A stretch of 64,000 nt of DNA. Source: Xanthobacter dioxanivorans. Lineage in GTDB: Bacteria > Pseudomonadota > Alphaproteobacteria > Rhizobiales > Xanthobacteraceae. Under the pieces are notes generated by a model. The model ran no database searches. It had not been told where the DNA came from and was given only the letters and a program-made list of their open reading frames with translations. The stretch spans positions 1,302,001-1,366,000 of the forward strand of contig NZ_CP063362.1 of assembly GCF_016807805.1 (NCBI RefSeq), in the 5' to 3' direction. Shown here piece after piece: positions 16,465-25,992 of this stretch; the stretch's first letter is position 1; the number at the start of each line of letters is the position of its first letter. The translations under genes were made by a program, and so were the position numbers.

Positions 16465-17559
16465 TCACTCCGGCTGGAACATGGCCGGGACATCCCCGCC
16501 GAGCACCATGCCGGCGAGCATTTCGCCCAATGCGGGGGCGAACTTGAAGAGATGGCCGCCGGCGAAGAAGTCCACCGCCCCGCGCCGCACCACCTCAAGC
16601 CGCTCGGATTCCCACGGGGCGCCGTCCTGCGGATGCTCCAGCGAGGTGGAGACGCAGGATTCGATGCGGAAGCCGCCCGTCTCCAGCCCCGGCAGCAGTT
16701 CCTCCACCAGCGCCAGCGTGTGCTCCACCACCATGTCGGGATCGCCGCCGCCGGTGCGGTCGGTGTCGCTGGGCTCCAGGCCCACCGCGAACAGGTCGTC
16801 GTGCAGCGCCGGAAGGCCGTAGGTGTACAGCACCCCATGGCGATGATCGCCCTTGTCACGGAATGACACCATGGGCCGGTCGCGATAGCCGGGCTTCAGC
16901 GGGAAGAGCAGGCGCTGGTGGACGCTGTACACCTGCGGCACGCTCACGCCCATGGCCCGGCCGAGCACCGGGGTCTGCATGCCCGCCACCACCAGCACCC
17001 GCCGGGCCCGGAAGATGGCCGTGCGGGTGGCGACGAGCACATGGCGCGCGCGCTGGCTGAGGCCGAGCACGGGCGTGTGCTCCAGGAGCGCCGCCCCGAG
17101 GCTCGACTTGAGCCACGCGATGCTCGCTTGCGCGCGGATAGTCCCGGCCTCTTCCTCCAGGATCACCGGGGCCCGCCAGGGCTCGCGCACCGGCAGCAGC
17201 ACGCGCTGCTCCTCCTCGCTGACAAAGCGCACCTTGAGCTTCAGGCCTTCGAGCCGGGCCCGCTCCGCCTCGGCGTTCTCGACGATGAGGAAGGAGCCGG
17301 TGCGGTCGATGAAATCGAGCCCCGCCTCGGCTTCCCATTGATCCCACCCCTTGCGGGCCTTCTGCGCCAGCCACAGCATGGCCGGGTCGCTATAGGCCGC
17401 GCGCATGATGCGCGAGCCGCCCGCCGACTGGCCGCTGCCGGCGGTCGCGGCCTCGAAGCAGATCACGCTGATACCCAGCCGCTGGAGCGTGCGCGCGACC
17501 GAAAGGCCGACGATGCCACCGCCGACGATGGCGATCTCGATCTCCTGGAACGACGTCAT
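16465..17559 (-). CDS. FAD-dependent amine oxidase, sarcosine/N-methyltryptophan oxidase-like
   Basis: A 364-residue flavoprotein of the D-amino-acid-oxidase fold. The N-terminal dinucleotide motif is IAIVGGGIVGLSVARTL (about 8-24). GSGQSAGGSRIMRAAYSDP resembles the flavin-contact loop of monomeric sarcosine oxidases. The C-terminal part (GAVDFFAGGHLFKFAPALGE) matches the conserved FAD-binding end. A Cys in FRIESCVSTSLEHPQ sits about where those enzymes attach FAD covalently. It likely oxidises a secondary or N-methylated amine, producing hydrogen peroxide; the exact substrate cannot be told. Confidence 0.82.
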   Translation of the reverse strand: MTSFQEIEIAIVGGGIVGLSVARTLQRLGISVICFEAATAGSGQSAGGSRIMRAAYSDPAMLWLAQKARKGWDQWEAEAGLDFIDRTGSFLIVENAEAERARLEGLKLKVRFVSEEEQRVLLPVREPWRAPVILEEEAGTIRAQASIAWLKSSLGAALLEHTPVLGLSQRARHVLVATRTAIFRARRVLVVAGMQTPVLGRAMGVSVPQVYSVHQRLLFPLKPGYRDRPMVSFRDKGDHRHGVLYTYGLPALHDDLFAVGLEPSDTDRTGGGDPDMVVEHTLALVEELLPGLETGGFRIESCVSTSLEHPQDGAPWESERLEVVRRGAVDFFAGGHLFKFAPALGEMLAGMVLGGDVPAMFQPE

Positions 17560-17636
17560 GGCGGGACTCGCGCGAGAGGGCAGAGGGCGGCCTGCTTAAC
17601 ACGGCCGCACGCGCTCACCGCAAGAGCGACGCGTCG

Positions 17637-17677
17637 TCCCCCCCTCTCCTCTCCTCTCCCCCCTCTCCCCTCCCCCC
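17637..17677. repeat. 41-base uninterrupted polypyrimidine tract
   Basis: Only C and T occur over 41 bases on the + strand, in the gap between divergent oxidase and aminotransferase genes. Such tracts can form triplex or slipped structures and are prone to sequencing error. Confidence 0.85.
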
Positions 17678-17766
17678 GTCATCGGTGCTATCCAGTCCGT
17701 CCCCCGAAAAGCGGCGCGCCAGACGCCGCGGCCACATTCGAGTGCCGCCCCAAGGAGCGTTTCGCC

Positions 17767-18954
17767 ATGCTCACCACGGTTTCCGCCTTCGACCGCATCG
17801 GCGAGGAGAACGCGTTCGCCGTGCTCGCCCGGGCGACGGCGCTGGCGGGCGAGGGACGCTCCATCCTCAATCTCGGCATCGGCCAGCCGGACTTCCGCAC
17901 GCCCGACCATGTGGTCGAGGCCGCGGTGAAGGCGCTGCGCGACGGGCAGCACGGCTATACGCCCTCCGTCGGCATCCTGCCCCTGCGCGAGGCGGTGGCC
18001 GCCGACCTCCACCGCCGCCATGGCGCGGAGGTGGACCCGGACCTGGTGATGATCATGCCGGGCGGCAAGGTCACCATGTATGCTGCTATCCGCCTGTTCG
18101 GCGAACCGGGCGCCGAGATCCTCTACCCGGACCCGGGCTTTCCCATCTACCGCTCCATGATCGAGCACACCGGCGCCACGCCGGTGCCGGTGCCGATCCG
18201 CGAGCAGAACGGCTTCGCCTTCTCGGCCGAGGAGACGCTCGCCCTCATCACCGAGCGTACCCGGCTCATCATCATCAACTCCCCCGCCAACCCCACCGGC
18301 GGGGTCACGCCGGCCGCCGAGATCGACAAGCTGGTGAAGGGCCTCGCCGACTTCCCCCATGTCGCCCTCATGTCGGACGAGATCTACGACCAGTTCCTGT
18401 TCGACGGGGAAGAACACCGCACGCTGCTCGCCTATCCCGAGATCCGCGACCGGCTGATCCTGCTCAACGGCTGGTCCAAGACCTACGCCATGACCGGCTG
18501 GCGGCTCGGCTACTCCATCTGGCCGAAGGTGCTCTACAACCAGGTGCGCAAGCTCGCAGTGAACTGCTGGTCCTGCGTCAACGCCGCCACCCAATATGCC
18601 GGCATCGCGGCGCTGGAGGGTCCGCAGGACTCGGTTGCCGCCATGACCGCCGAGTTTGACGCCCGCCGCCGCATGGTGGTGGAGGGGCTGAACCGGCTGC
18701 CGGGCGTGACCTGCGCCACGCCCAAGGGCGCCTTCTACGCCTTCCCCAACATCACCGGCACCGGCTGGGCCTCCGCCAAGACGCTCGCCTCCGCCCTGCT
18801 GGAAGAGGCGGGCGTCGCGGTGATCGGCGGGCCGGACTTCGGCCTCCATGGCGAGGGCTACCTGCGCCTGTCCTATGCCACCTCGCGGGAGAACATCGTG
18901 CAGGCGCTCACGCGCATGGATGATTTCCTCGCGGCGAACCGCAAGGTCGCCTGA
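17767..18954 (+). CDS. PLP-dependent class I/II aminotransferase (AspC-like)
   Basis: A 395-residue fold-type I aminotransferase with AAGGAG ahead of the ATG. Key segments are LNLGIGQPDFRTPDHV, INSPANPTGGVTP, MSDEIYDQFLFDG, the PLP-lysine motif NGWSKTYAMTGWRLGY (about 240) and the C-terminal LRLSYATSRENI. It transfers an amino group between an amino acid and a 2-oxo acid. Closest in pattern are the broad-specificity aspartate/aromatic or alanine types; specificity is not assignable. Its stop is 3 bases before the next gene, suggesting co-transcription. Confidence 0.9.
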   Translation: MLTTVSAFDRIGEENAFAVLARATALAGEGRSILNLGIGQPDFRTPDHVVEAAVKALRDGQHGYTPSVGILPLREAVAADLHRRHGAEVDPDLVMIMPGGKVTMYAAIRLFGEPGAEILYPDPGFPIYRSMIEHTGATPVPVPIREQNGFAFSAEETLALITERTRLIIINSPANPTGGVTPAAEIDKLVKGLADFPHVALMSDEIYDQFLFDGEEHRTLLAYPEIRDRLILLNGWSKTYAMTGWRLGYSIWPKVLYNQVRKLAVNCWSCVNAATQYAGIAALEGPQDSVAAMTAEFDARRRMVVEGLNRLPGVTCATPKGAFYAFPNITGTGWASAKTLASALLEEAGVAVIGGPDFGLHGEGYLRLSYATSRENIVQALTRMDDFLAANRKVA

Positions 18955-18957
18955 GCG

Positions 18958-19704
18958 GTGGCGGGCCGCGGCGGTGGCGTGCGGCGGTGGGGCCCCGGCC
19001 TCGCTTTGCTCGCCCTCGCCCTCGGCCCGGCCCTCGCCCTGATTCACCTGCCCCGCCGGGACACCGTGCCGCCCGGCGACACCACGGCCCGCGAAACGCT
19101 CCCGCCCGAAACGCCTCTCCGCGAACCCGCCGCCGAACCACCCCCGCCTGCCGCGGTGACCGCCGCCATCGATCTCCCGGAAGCGGGGATGCAGCCGGCG
19201 GCGACCGCCCCGTTCCCGGCACCGCCGTCCGGCGGGACGAAATCCGGGCCCGCGCCGAGGCCCCCGGAGCGCTGGGCCGGCAACCCGGCCTGCCCGCGCG
19301 ACCGCCGCTCGACGCGGGAATACAATCGCTGCCTCTTCGACTTCACCCGCACCTCCGAGCAGGAGCTAGAGGCCGAGTTGGCGAATGCCCTCGTCGTCAT
19401 CGACGCCCGCAGCGACCTGCCGGCGGTGCAGCGCACGCGGTGGCGCAGCCTGCTGGACGAGGCGCAGTCGCGCTTCCTGCTCTACCGCAATTTCGACTGC
19501 CAGAGCGTCGCCCCGTTCGAGGGGCCACGCGGCATCGGCAATTTCGAGCAGCGCTCCTTGTGCCTCATCGAGGCCAACACCCGCCGGGCCCGGGAGCTGC
19601 GCGCCCGCTACGGCTCGCCCATGACGGTGCTTCCGGAGCTGAGCGGCGGCCCCTGGGCACGCGGGGGCACTTATGTCCGGGTGGTTCCCCCCAGCCTCCA
19701 GTGA
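18958..19704 (+). CDS. Membrane-anchored or secreted LprI/DUF1311-like protein
   Basis: A 248-residue protein beginning at GTG 18958, 3 bases after the aminotransferase stop. An N-terminal hydrophobic stretch (about 13-29) is followed by some 75 residues of Pro/Ala/Glu-rich linker. The folded C-terminal domain has the cysteine spacing of the LprI-type family: ACPRDRRSTREYNRCLFDF, RWRSLLDEAQSRFLLYRNFDC and RSLCLIEANTRRARELRARY. LprI members inhibit lysozyme in some bacteria. Here the sequence supports only a periplasmic disulfide-bonded domain. Confidence 0.72.
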   Translation: MAGRGGGVRRWGPGLALLALALGPALALIHLPRRDTVPPGDTTARETLPPETPLREPAAEPPPPAAVTAAIDLPEAGMQPAATAPFPAPPSGGTKSGPAPRPPERWAGNPACPRDRRSTREYNRCLFDFTRTSEQELEAELANALVVIDARSDLPAVQRTRWRSLLDEAQSRFLLYRNFDCQSVAPFEGPRGIGNFEQRSLCLIEANTRRARELRARYGSPMTVLPELSGGPWARGGTYVRVVPPSLQ

Positions 19705-19807
19705 AAGCCGGGCCCCGGGTGATTCAACCGGGGGCAAAAATGCTCTAAACCGGCCAGGCGACGGCGCTCCGAAGGCGGGCGCCTGGCAGAACGGGCGGAG
19801 GCGCGTC

Positions 19808-20746
19808 GTGTCCAAGGTGGTCTGCGTGGGCGAAGTGATGGTGGAGCTGGCCCGCGGCTCCGATGGGCGCTTCGGCCTCGCCTTCGGCGGCGACACGTTC
19901 AACACCGCGGTCTATCTGGCCCGCGCCGGCGTGGACGTGGCCTATGCCACCGCCCTGGGCGACGACGCGTTCTCCGGCGATATCCTGGCCCTCGGCACCG
20001 CCGAGGGGGTGGACATGAGCCTCGTGCAGCGTGCCAGGGGCCGGGTGCCGGGGCTCTATCTCATCACCACGGACGATGCCGGCGAGCGCAGCTTCCATTA
20101 CTGGCGCGACACCTCCCCCGCCCGCAGCCTGTTCGAGGCGGAGGGCTGGCAGGACGTGGCGGCGGCGCTGGTGGGCGCGGGCGTCGTCTATTTCTCCGGC
20201 ATCACTCTGTCGCTCTATTCCAACCAAGGCCTCGGCCGCTTCCTGGCGGCGCTGGAGATGGCCGGCAACGCGCGCGAGGGGGAGGGTCCCGGCGCCGCAG
20301 TTGCCGGGACTTGGCGGGTGTTCGACGGCAATTTCCGCCCCCGCGGCTGGGGCGGCGACCTCAACCGGGCGCGCACGGTGTTCGCCGAGGCGATGAAGCG
20401 CTCGTCCATGGCCCTGCCCACCTTCGAGGACGAGGTGGCCCTGTGGGGCGATGCCTCGCCCGCCGCCACCATCGAGCGCATCACCACCTACGGCGTGTCG
20501 GAGGTGGTGGTGAAGAACGGCGTGGCGGGCGCCCTCGTCCATGCGGACGGGCGCACGGTGGAGGTGCCGGTGGAGCGCGCGGTCGCGCCGCTGGACACCA
20601 CCGGGGCCGGCGACAGCTTCAATGCGGGCTATCTGGCGGCCCGGCTCGCGGGCGCCTCGCCACAGGACGCGGCGCAGGCTGGCCACCGCCTCGCGGCGGA
20701 GGTCATCATGCACCGGGGCGCCATCATCCCCCGCGCCGCGCACTGA
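19808..20746 (+). CDS. kdgK: PfkB-family sugar kinase, probable 2-dehydro-3-deoxygluconate kinase
   Basis: A 312-residue ribokinase-fold enzyme starting at GTG 19808 (VSKVVCVGEVMVEL) with CGGAGG upstream. The substrate-side motif is FGGDTFNTAVYLARAGVDVAY. The C-terminal PfkB signature DTTGAGDSFNAGYLAARLAG carries the catalytic Asp. YWRDTSPARSLF and DGNFRPRGW are typical of KDG kinases, which phosphorylate 2-dehydro-3-deoxygluconate in hexuronate or semi-phosphorylated Entner-Doudoroff breakdown. No uronate genes lie alongside, so the substrate assignment is moderate. Confidence 0.85.
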   Translation: MSKVVCVGEVMVELARGSDGRFGLAFGGDTFNTAVYLARAGVDVAYATALGDDAFSGDILALGTAEGVDMSLVQRARGRVPGLYLITTDDAGERSFHYWRDTSPARSLFEAEGWQDVAAALVGAGVVYFSGITLSLYSNQGLGRFLAALEMAGNAREGEGPGAAVAGTWRVFDGNFRPRGWGGDLNRARTVFAEAMKRSSMALPTFEDEVALWGDASPAATIERITTYGVSEVVVKNGVAGALVHADGRTVEVPVERAVAPLDTTGAGDSFNAGYLAARLAGASPQDAAQAGHRLAAEVIMHRGAIIPRAAH

Positions 20747-20785
20747 GGCGAAGGGCGAGGAGGCGAGGGGCGAGCCGGCCGCGGC

Positions 20786-22396
20786 TCACTCCCGCAGCAG
20801 CCGGCGGATGACCTTGCCGGTGGTGGTCAGCGGCAGCTCGTTCACGAACACGATCTCGCGGGGATATTCGTAGGCCGCAAGGCGCGTGCGCACGAAGTCG
20901 CGGATGTCGGCCTCCAGCTCCGGGGTCGGCACCACGCCCGGCATGGGCACGATCACGGCCTTCACGATCTCGGTGCGCAACGGATCCTTCTTGCCCACGG
21001 CGGCGGCGATGGCCACCGCCGGGTGGCGGATGAGCACGTCCTCGATCTCCGCCGGGCCGATGCGGTAACCGGCCGAGGTGATCACGTCGTCGTCGCGGCC
21101 GAGGAAATGGAAATAGCCCTCCTCGTCCATGCGCGCGAGGTCGCCGGTGATGAGCCAGCCGTCCTTCACCTTGTCGGCGGTGGCCTCGGGCCGGTTCCAG
21201 TATCTGAGGAACATCACCGGGTCGGGTGTGCGCACGGCGATCTGGCCCATGCGGCCGGGGGGCAGGACCTCGCCGTCCTCGCCCAGCACCGCCACCTCGT
21301 GGCCGGGCACCGCCTTGCCGGTGGCGCCGGCCTTGGCGACGCCGAGGGCGGCGCTGGAGCCGATCACGTAGTTGCATTCGGTCTGGCCGTAGAACTCGTT
21401 CACCGGCACGCCGAGCGCTTCGCGCCCCCATTCGAAGGTCTCCGCCCCCAGCGCCTCGCCGGCCGAGCCCACCGTGCGCAGGCGGAAGCCGAAGCGCGCG
21501 CCCGGGTTCTGCACCGTGCGCATCATCTTGAGCGCGGTGGGCGGGATGAACACGTTGCGCACCTCGGCGCGGGCGAGAAGCGCGAAGGCGGCCTCGGGAT
21601 CGAACTTGCCGCGCGGCTGCGCCACCACCGGCACGCCGAGGGCCAGCGCCGGCAACACGGTGTTGAGCAGTCCGCCGGCCCAGGCCCAGTCGGACGGCGT
21701 CCACATGCGGTCGCCGGCCTGGCCGATGCCCTCGTGGGTGAAGGTGACGCCGCTGACGTGCGGCAACAGCACCCGGTGGCCGTGCAGCGCGCCCTTGGGC
21801 TGACCGGTGGTGCCGGAGGTATAGATCATCAGCGCCGGATCGTCCGGCCCGGAAGCGATGTCGAGGGGCCGGTCGGAGGCGGCGTCGAGCAGGTCGGAGA
21901 AGGCGAGGACGGCGCCCTCGGCCCCGCCCCGCGCGCCGTCCACGCCGACGACGAGGGCCAGCGCCTCCGGTCGCGCCGCGGGCTTGGCAAGACCCGCATC
22001 GTCGGTCACCAGCGCCTTCGCGCCGGAATCGGCGAGGCGGTAGGCGATGGCGTCGACGCCGAAGGCGCCAGCCAGCGGCACCGCGATGGCGCCCATCTTG
22101 TACACCGCGAGATGGGTGACGAGGACTTCCAGCGACTGGGGCAGGAGGATCCCCACCCGGTCGCCGGGCGCAACGCCATGCGCCAGCAAGGCATGGGCGA
22201 GGCGGTTGGACAGCGCCGCCAGGGCCGCATAGGACACCGGGCGGAACCCGTCGCCCGCCGGCAGGAACACGGCGGGCCGATCCGGCGCGCGGGCGGCGAC
22301 CGCGTCGCAGGCGTGGACCGCCATGTTGTAGCGGCTCGGGATATCCCAGTGGAACGCCCGGCGCCGGCGTTCATAGTCACTGCTGTGCGCCAGCAT
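20786..22396 (-). CDS. Acyl-CoA synthetase (AMP-forming, medium-chain type)
   Basis: A 536-residue ANL-superfamily enzyme. The P-loop-like motif is MIYTSGTTGQPKGALHGHR (about 174-192). Adenylate-binding motifs are NEFYGQTECNYVIG and GWLITGDLARMDEEGYFHFL. The hinge is GRDDDVITSAGYRIGPAEIE and the catalytic Lys is in TTTGKVIRRLL near the end. It activates a carboxylic acid to its CoA thioester via an acyl-adenylate. GPAEIE plus the N-terminal NMAVHACDAVA pattern place it with medium-chain synthetases. The start is ATG 22396 (MLAHSSDYERRR) or the adjacent GTG. Confidence 0.92.
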   Translation of the reverse strand: MLAHSSDYERRRRAFHWDIPSRYNMAVHACDAVAARAPDRPAVFLPAGDGFRPVSYAALAALSNRLAHALLAHGVAPGDRVGILLPQSLEVLVTHLAVYKMGAIAVPLAGAFGVDAIAYRLADSGAKALVTDDAGLAKPAARPEALALVVGVDGARGGAEGAVLAFSDLLDAASDRPLDIASGPDDPALMIYTSGTTGQPKGALHGHRVLLPHVSGVTFTHEGIGQAGDRMWTPSDWAWAGGLLNTVLPALALGVPVVAQPRGKFDPEAAFALLARAEVRNVFIPPTALKMMRTVQNPGARFGFRLRTVGSAGEALGAETFEWGREALGVPVNEFYGQTECNYVIGSSAALGVAKAGATGKAVPGHEVAVLGEDGEVLPPGRMGQIAVRTPDPVMFLRYWNRPEATADKVKDGWLITGDLARMDEEGYFHFLGRDDDVITSAGYRIGPAEIEDVLIRHPAVAIAAAVGKKDPLRTEIVKAVIVPMPGVVPTPELEADIRDFVRTRLAAYEYPREIVFVNELPLTTTGKVIRRLLRE

Positions 22397-22507
22397 CACT
22401 CCCGCGCCTTTCCGCCCCCGTCCATGTTGCGGCGCACGCTACAGGCTCGGATCGGGAAGGTCCACACAGGTGTTTTGCCGGATGAGGACCGGCCCGGCGA
22501 CGACGCC

Positions 22508-23050
22508 TCAGCGCCCGGCGCTGTCGGGCTGGGCCAACACCAGGGCCCAGTACACCTTGTACTTGGAGTTGGGGGCGTTCGCCGTGGCGATGCCCATGCG
22601 GGAGACGCCCGCCTCCAGCATGTTCTTGTTGTGGGACGGGGAATCGCGCCAGCCGGAGAACGCCTCGGCCAGGGTATGGTAGCCCGCCCCCACATTCTCC
22701 ACCGCCTTGGAGGCGTTGTAGCCCGACGCCTTGATGCGGGTCATGAAATTGCGCCCGCCCACCTCGTGGGAGAGGTTGTCGGCCCTGGCCATGGCATTGG
22801 CCTGGTCCTGGGCGATCTTGTTGAGCTGCTCGTCCGGGGTGAGCGGCGACAGGCCCCGTCCGGTGCGATAGTCCGACAGGAGGGAGGCGGCGGCGGCCAC
22901 GTCCACCGGTTTCCCGGTCTTGGCGAGGTTGGCGTAGAAGGCCGGCTGCGTGTCGAGGGCAGTGTCCGTCGTGCCGCAGCCGGCGACGAGGAGGGTCAGC
23001 GCGAGCCCGGCACCGGCGAGGACGGAACGGCGAAGGATCGGGTCGCGCAT
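22508..23050 (-). CDS. CAP-domain (SCP-like) lipoprotein
   Basis: A 180-residue protein with a lipoprotein signal peptide and lipobox LVAGC (Cys25). The CAP domain follows: LLSDYRTGRGLSPLTPDEQL, QANAMARADNLSHEVGGRNF and the conserved SGWRDSPSHNKNMLEAGVSR. Bacterial CAP proteins are secreted or lipid-anchored and mostly of unknown role. The two His (LSHE and PSHN) form the usual CAP cavity pair. Confidence 0.88.
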   Translation of the reverse strand: MRDPILRRSVLAGAGLALTLLVAGCGTTDTALDTQPAFYANLAKTGKPVDVAAAASLLSDYRTGRGLSPLTPDEQLNKIAQDQANAMARADNLSHEVGGRNFMTRIKASGYNASKAVENVGAGYHTLAEAFSGWRDSPSHNKNMLEAGVSRMGIATANAPNSKYKVYWALVLAQPDSAGR

Positions 23051-23208
23051 GGCTCACTTCCAGCTGGCATTCGCGGAGGCGTCGCCCCCGCAGGTCCGAT
23101 GACCTTGTGCGGCCCCCACGGTTGAGGAAGCGTTAGCACGCCTGGGCGGTGAGGAAGCGTTAACACGCTTGGCCGGGGACCCGGGCCGATGCGCGGCCCT
23201 TGGCCCCC

Positions 23209-25818
23209 TCACTGCAGCGGATCCGGCGGGACGGGCGGCGGCGGCACCATGTCCGCCGGCGCCCGGGAGAGCGAGGCCCAGGGCTGGACGGCCATGCCGA
23301 TGCCGGACTTGCGGAACCGCGAGAGCACCTGGAAATGCAGGTCGCTCTTCACCGTCAGCGCGTAGTCCACGTTGGCCACCACGCAGCGCAGCTCGAACAG
23401 CATGCCCGCATCGGCGAACTTGGTGAGGAACACCCGCGGCGGCGGCGACTGGAGCACCTGCGGATGGTCGCAGGCGCAGGAGACGAGGATGTCGCGCACC
23501 TCCTCCGCATCGGTATCGTAGGACACGCTCACCGCGACGATGATGCGCCCGGTGGTGTTGGAGTGCGTCCAGTTCTTCACCATGCCGGTGATGAGGTCGG
23601 AATTGGGCACGATCACCGTGGCCCGCTCGAACGTCTCGATCTCGGTGGAGCGCACCGAGATGCGCCGGACATAGCCCTCCTCGCCCTTCACGTTGATGGT
23701 GTCGCCCACCCGGATCGGCCGCTCGGCGAGCAGGATCAGGCCGGAGACGAAGTTGGACACGATGGACTGCAGGCCGAAGCCGATACCCACCGAGAGGGCG
23801 CCGGCCACCAGCGCGATGTTCTCCAGGTTGAGCCCGATCTCGCTCATGGAGATCATGATGGCGATGATGGTGCCCACATAGCCGACGATGGTGCCGATGG
23901 ACGATTGCAGCGACGGCTCGAGGCCGGTGCGCGGCAGGAGCGAGGTGGTGATCCAGCGCTGGAAGGCGCGGGCCACCACCAGGCTCACCAGCAGCAGCGC
24001 CACCGCGTAGAACACGCTCCACAGCGTGATGGTGGCGTTGCCGATGCGCACGCCGAAGGAGGCCCGCTCCACCGTGTCCATCACGTCCGCCGTGGAGGTG
24101 CCCCAGCTGCCGGCGATGAGGAAGGCCGCCACCACGAACAGCAGCACCTTGAGCAGGCCGGAGACAACGACGCCCAGGAGCTCCAGGCTGGTGGGCTTGA
24201 GCCCGAGGGTCTTGGCGAACGACCGCGCGCGGTGCGTATCCGACGACAGGCCCTCGCTGAAGAAGGCGTCGATGAGCGCATAGAGCAGATAGAGCCCGCC
24301 CAGCACCGCCGCCGCGACCACGATGCGGGCGGCGACGAAGGCGGCGAAGCTCACATAGCCCGTCACCAGCGCCACCAGCAGGAAGGCCACCACGATCCAC
24401 ACCACGAAGCGCAACCAGTGCCGCCCCTCGAACGAGCGGGCGGGAACCGGAGCCGCCGCGTCGGCCGGCTTCGCCTCCTCGTCGTCCGCGGCCTCCTCGG
24501 TGCCGGCGAGATTGACCAGGAAGCGCGCAATGAAGCCCGCGATGAGCAGCGCCATGAGCGCGCTGGTGCTGACCGTCAGCCCCAGGGGCGCGAACAGCGC
24601 CTTGTGCAGGGCATTGAGGAAGGCGGAGATGGCCAGCGTCCACACCGCAAACGAGAAGTAACGGTAGGCGATCACCGCGCCCCGGTCGGAAACGGGCGGC
24701 AGGCGGCGCCAGGGCTCGTCGGGCGCCAAAAGGGCACGGCCCATGGCATTGCCGACGGCCTTGATGAAGATGGCGACGACGAGCCCGCGCACCAGGTCCT
24801 CCGCCCGCGGCGGAATCACCTCGAACGCGCCGAGGAAGGCAAGGCCAGCGAGGGTGGCGGCGGGCGCCACCAGGGCATTCAGGAACAGGACCTTCAGGGC
24901 CTCGCGCGCCGACCGCAGCCGGGAGAAGGCCTCGCCCCCCTCGGGCGCGGGCGTGCGCAGCCTGCGGCGCAGGAAGTGGCCGCCCGCCACCACCGCGATC
25001 ACGATGCCGGCGGCACCGGCGACGATGCCGAGGATCGCCAGCAAGCCGTGGCGGCGCGTGGCGAAGGCCGCCCAGTCGCCGGTCAGGAACCGGAACGCCC
25101 GCACCTCGGAGGGGATGGCGTTGAACGCGTTGGCCCACAGGTCGGGGTCGAGGATGGAATCGGAACGCTCGAACATCTGCCCGGTGAACAGGGCGCGGCG
25201 GCGGGAACTGATGCGGTCGGTGATCTGATCGACGCGCATCAGCAGCGCGCGGTTCTGCTTCAGCGCCGCGTCCAGGTCGGCGGAGAGCTTCTGCAGGCGT
25301 TCCCGGTCCGCGATCACCGCAGGGTCCTCGGTGGCCCCTTCCGCAGGCTTGGCGCCCAGGGCGCCGAGGCGCGTCTGCGCATCCGACAGGCGCGGCGAGA
25401 TCTGTTCGCCGACGGCGACAAGATCGCGGCGCGCCGGATCGATGCGCTGGCGCAGCTCGTCGAGGTCCGGCGGCCGCAGCCCTTCCACCGCCAGGGCCGC
25501 TTCCAGCGAATCGAGGGACACGCGGCTCGCTTCCATCTTTTCGCGCAGGGCGACGATGGCCGGATCCGGGGGCGCGGGCGCCGGACGCGGCGGCGCGGCG
25601 GCGGCGGGCGCGGCGGCCGCCGCCGGGACCGCAGGTGCGGAGGAGGCGGGCGGGTTCGCGGCGGGAGGAACCGTGGCGGGAGGGACCGTGGCATGGGAAT
25701 CCGCAGCCGGCGCAGGCGCAGGTGTTCCTTGCTCCGGCTGCTGCGCCGCAGCGCCTTGCACCGAAAACAGGAACAGCACGAGCGCGGCCAAGCTGGCCGC
25801 GGACTTCATCGATCGCAT
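23209..25818 (-). CDS. Large MscS-family mechanosensitive channel (DUF3772 type)
   Basis: An 869-residue protein starting MRSMKSAASLAALVLFLF, with GGAGG before the ATG. A signal peptide is followed by a Pro/Ala-rich stretch and a helical periplasmic domain (about residues 80-210, DUF3772-like). About ten membrane helices come next. The MscS core includes the pore-lining GALSVGIGFGLQSIVSNFVS helix, then ERPIRVGDTINVKGEEGYV of the beta domain and the C-terminal alpha/beta domain. Such channels open under membrane tension to release solutes during osmotic downshock. The open frame extends far upstream, but only this start has signal peptide and ribosome-binding site together. Confidence 0.9.
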   Translation of the reverse strand: MRSMKSAASLAALVLFLFSVQGAAAQQPEQGTPAPAPAADSHATVPPATVPPAANPPASSAPAVPAAAAAPAAAAPPRPAPAPPDPAIVALREKMEASRVSLDSLEAALAVEGLRPPDLDELRQRIDPARRDLVAVGEQISPRLSDAQTRLGALGAKPAEGATEDPAVIADRERLQKLSADLDAALKQNRALLMRVDQITDRISSRRRALFTGQMFERSDSILDPDLWANAFNAIPSEVRAFRFLTGDWAAFATRRHGLLAILGIVAGAAGIVIAVVAGGHFLRRRLRTPAPEGGEAFSRLRSAREALKVLFLNALVAPAATLAGLAFLGAFEVIPPRAEDLVRGLVVAIFIKAVGNAMGRALLAPDEPWRRLPPVSDRGAVIAYRYFSFAVWTLAISAFLNALHKALFAPLGLTVSTSALMALLIAGFIARFLVNLAGTEEAADDEEAKPADAAAPVPARSFEGRHWLRFVVWIVVAFLLVALVTGYVSFAAFVAARIVVAAAVLGGLYLLYALIDAFFSEGLSSDTHRARSFAKTLGLKPTSLELLGVVVSGLLKVLLFVVAAFLIAGSWGTSTADVMDTVERASFGVRIGNATITLWSVFYAVALLLVSLVVARAFQRWITTSLLPRTGLEPSLQSSIGTIVGYVGTIIAIMISMSEIGLNLENIALVAGALSVGIGFGLQSIVSNFVSGLILLAERPIRVGDTINVKGEEGYVRRISVRSTEIETFERATVIVPNSDLITGMVKNWTHSNTTGRIIVAVSVSYDTDAEEVRDILVSCACDHPQVLQSPPPRVFLTKFADAGMLFELRCVVANVDYALTVKSDLHFQVLSRFRKSGIGMAVQPWASLSRAPADMVPPPPVPPDPLQ

Positions 25819-25992
25819 ATGGAACCTCCGCGGCGGCGTTCCTGTCGCCCGAAGGCGGCATCCTCGTGGCGGATCCGCAGGAAAGACGCGCCGAACCCAG
25901 CCGTCTTGCCACGAAACTGCTGGAAAGGCGCAGGTGTTTCCCGCTAAATCGGTCGCCACCCTGTCCGCCCCGGGAGGCGAGAGGTTTCCTTG

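Noticed and set aside
23200..25947. A 915-codon open frame on the + strand opposite the MscS gene
   Set aside because: High-GC shadow: low-complexity His/Arg/Gly-rich translation, no domain, and the minus strand encodes a clear channel.
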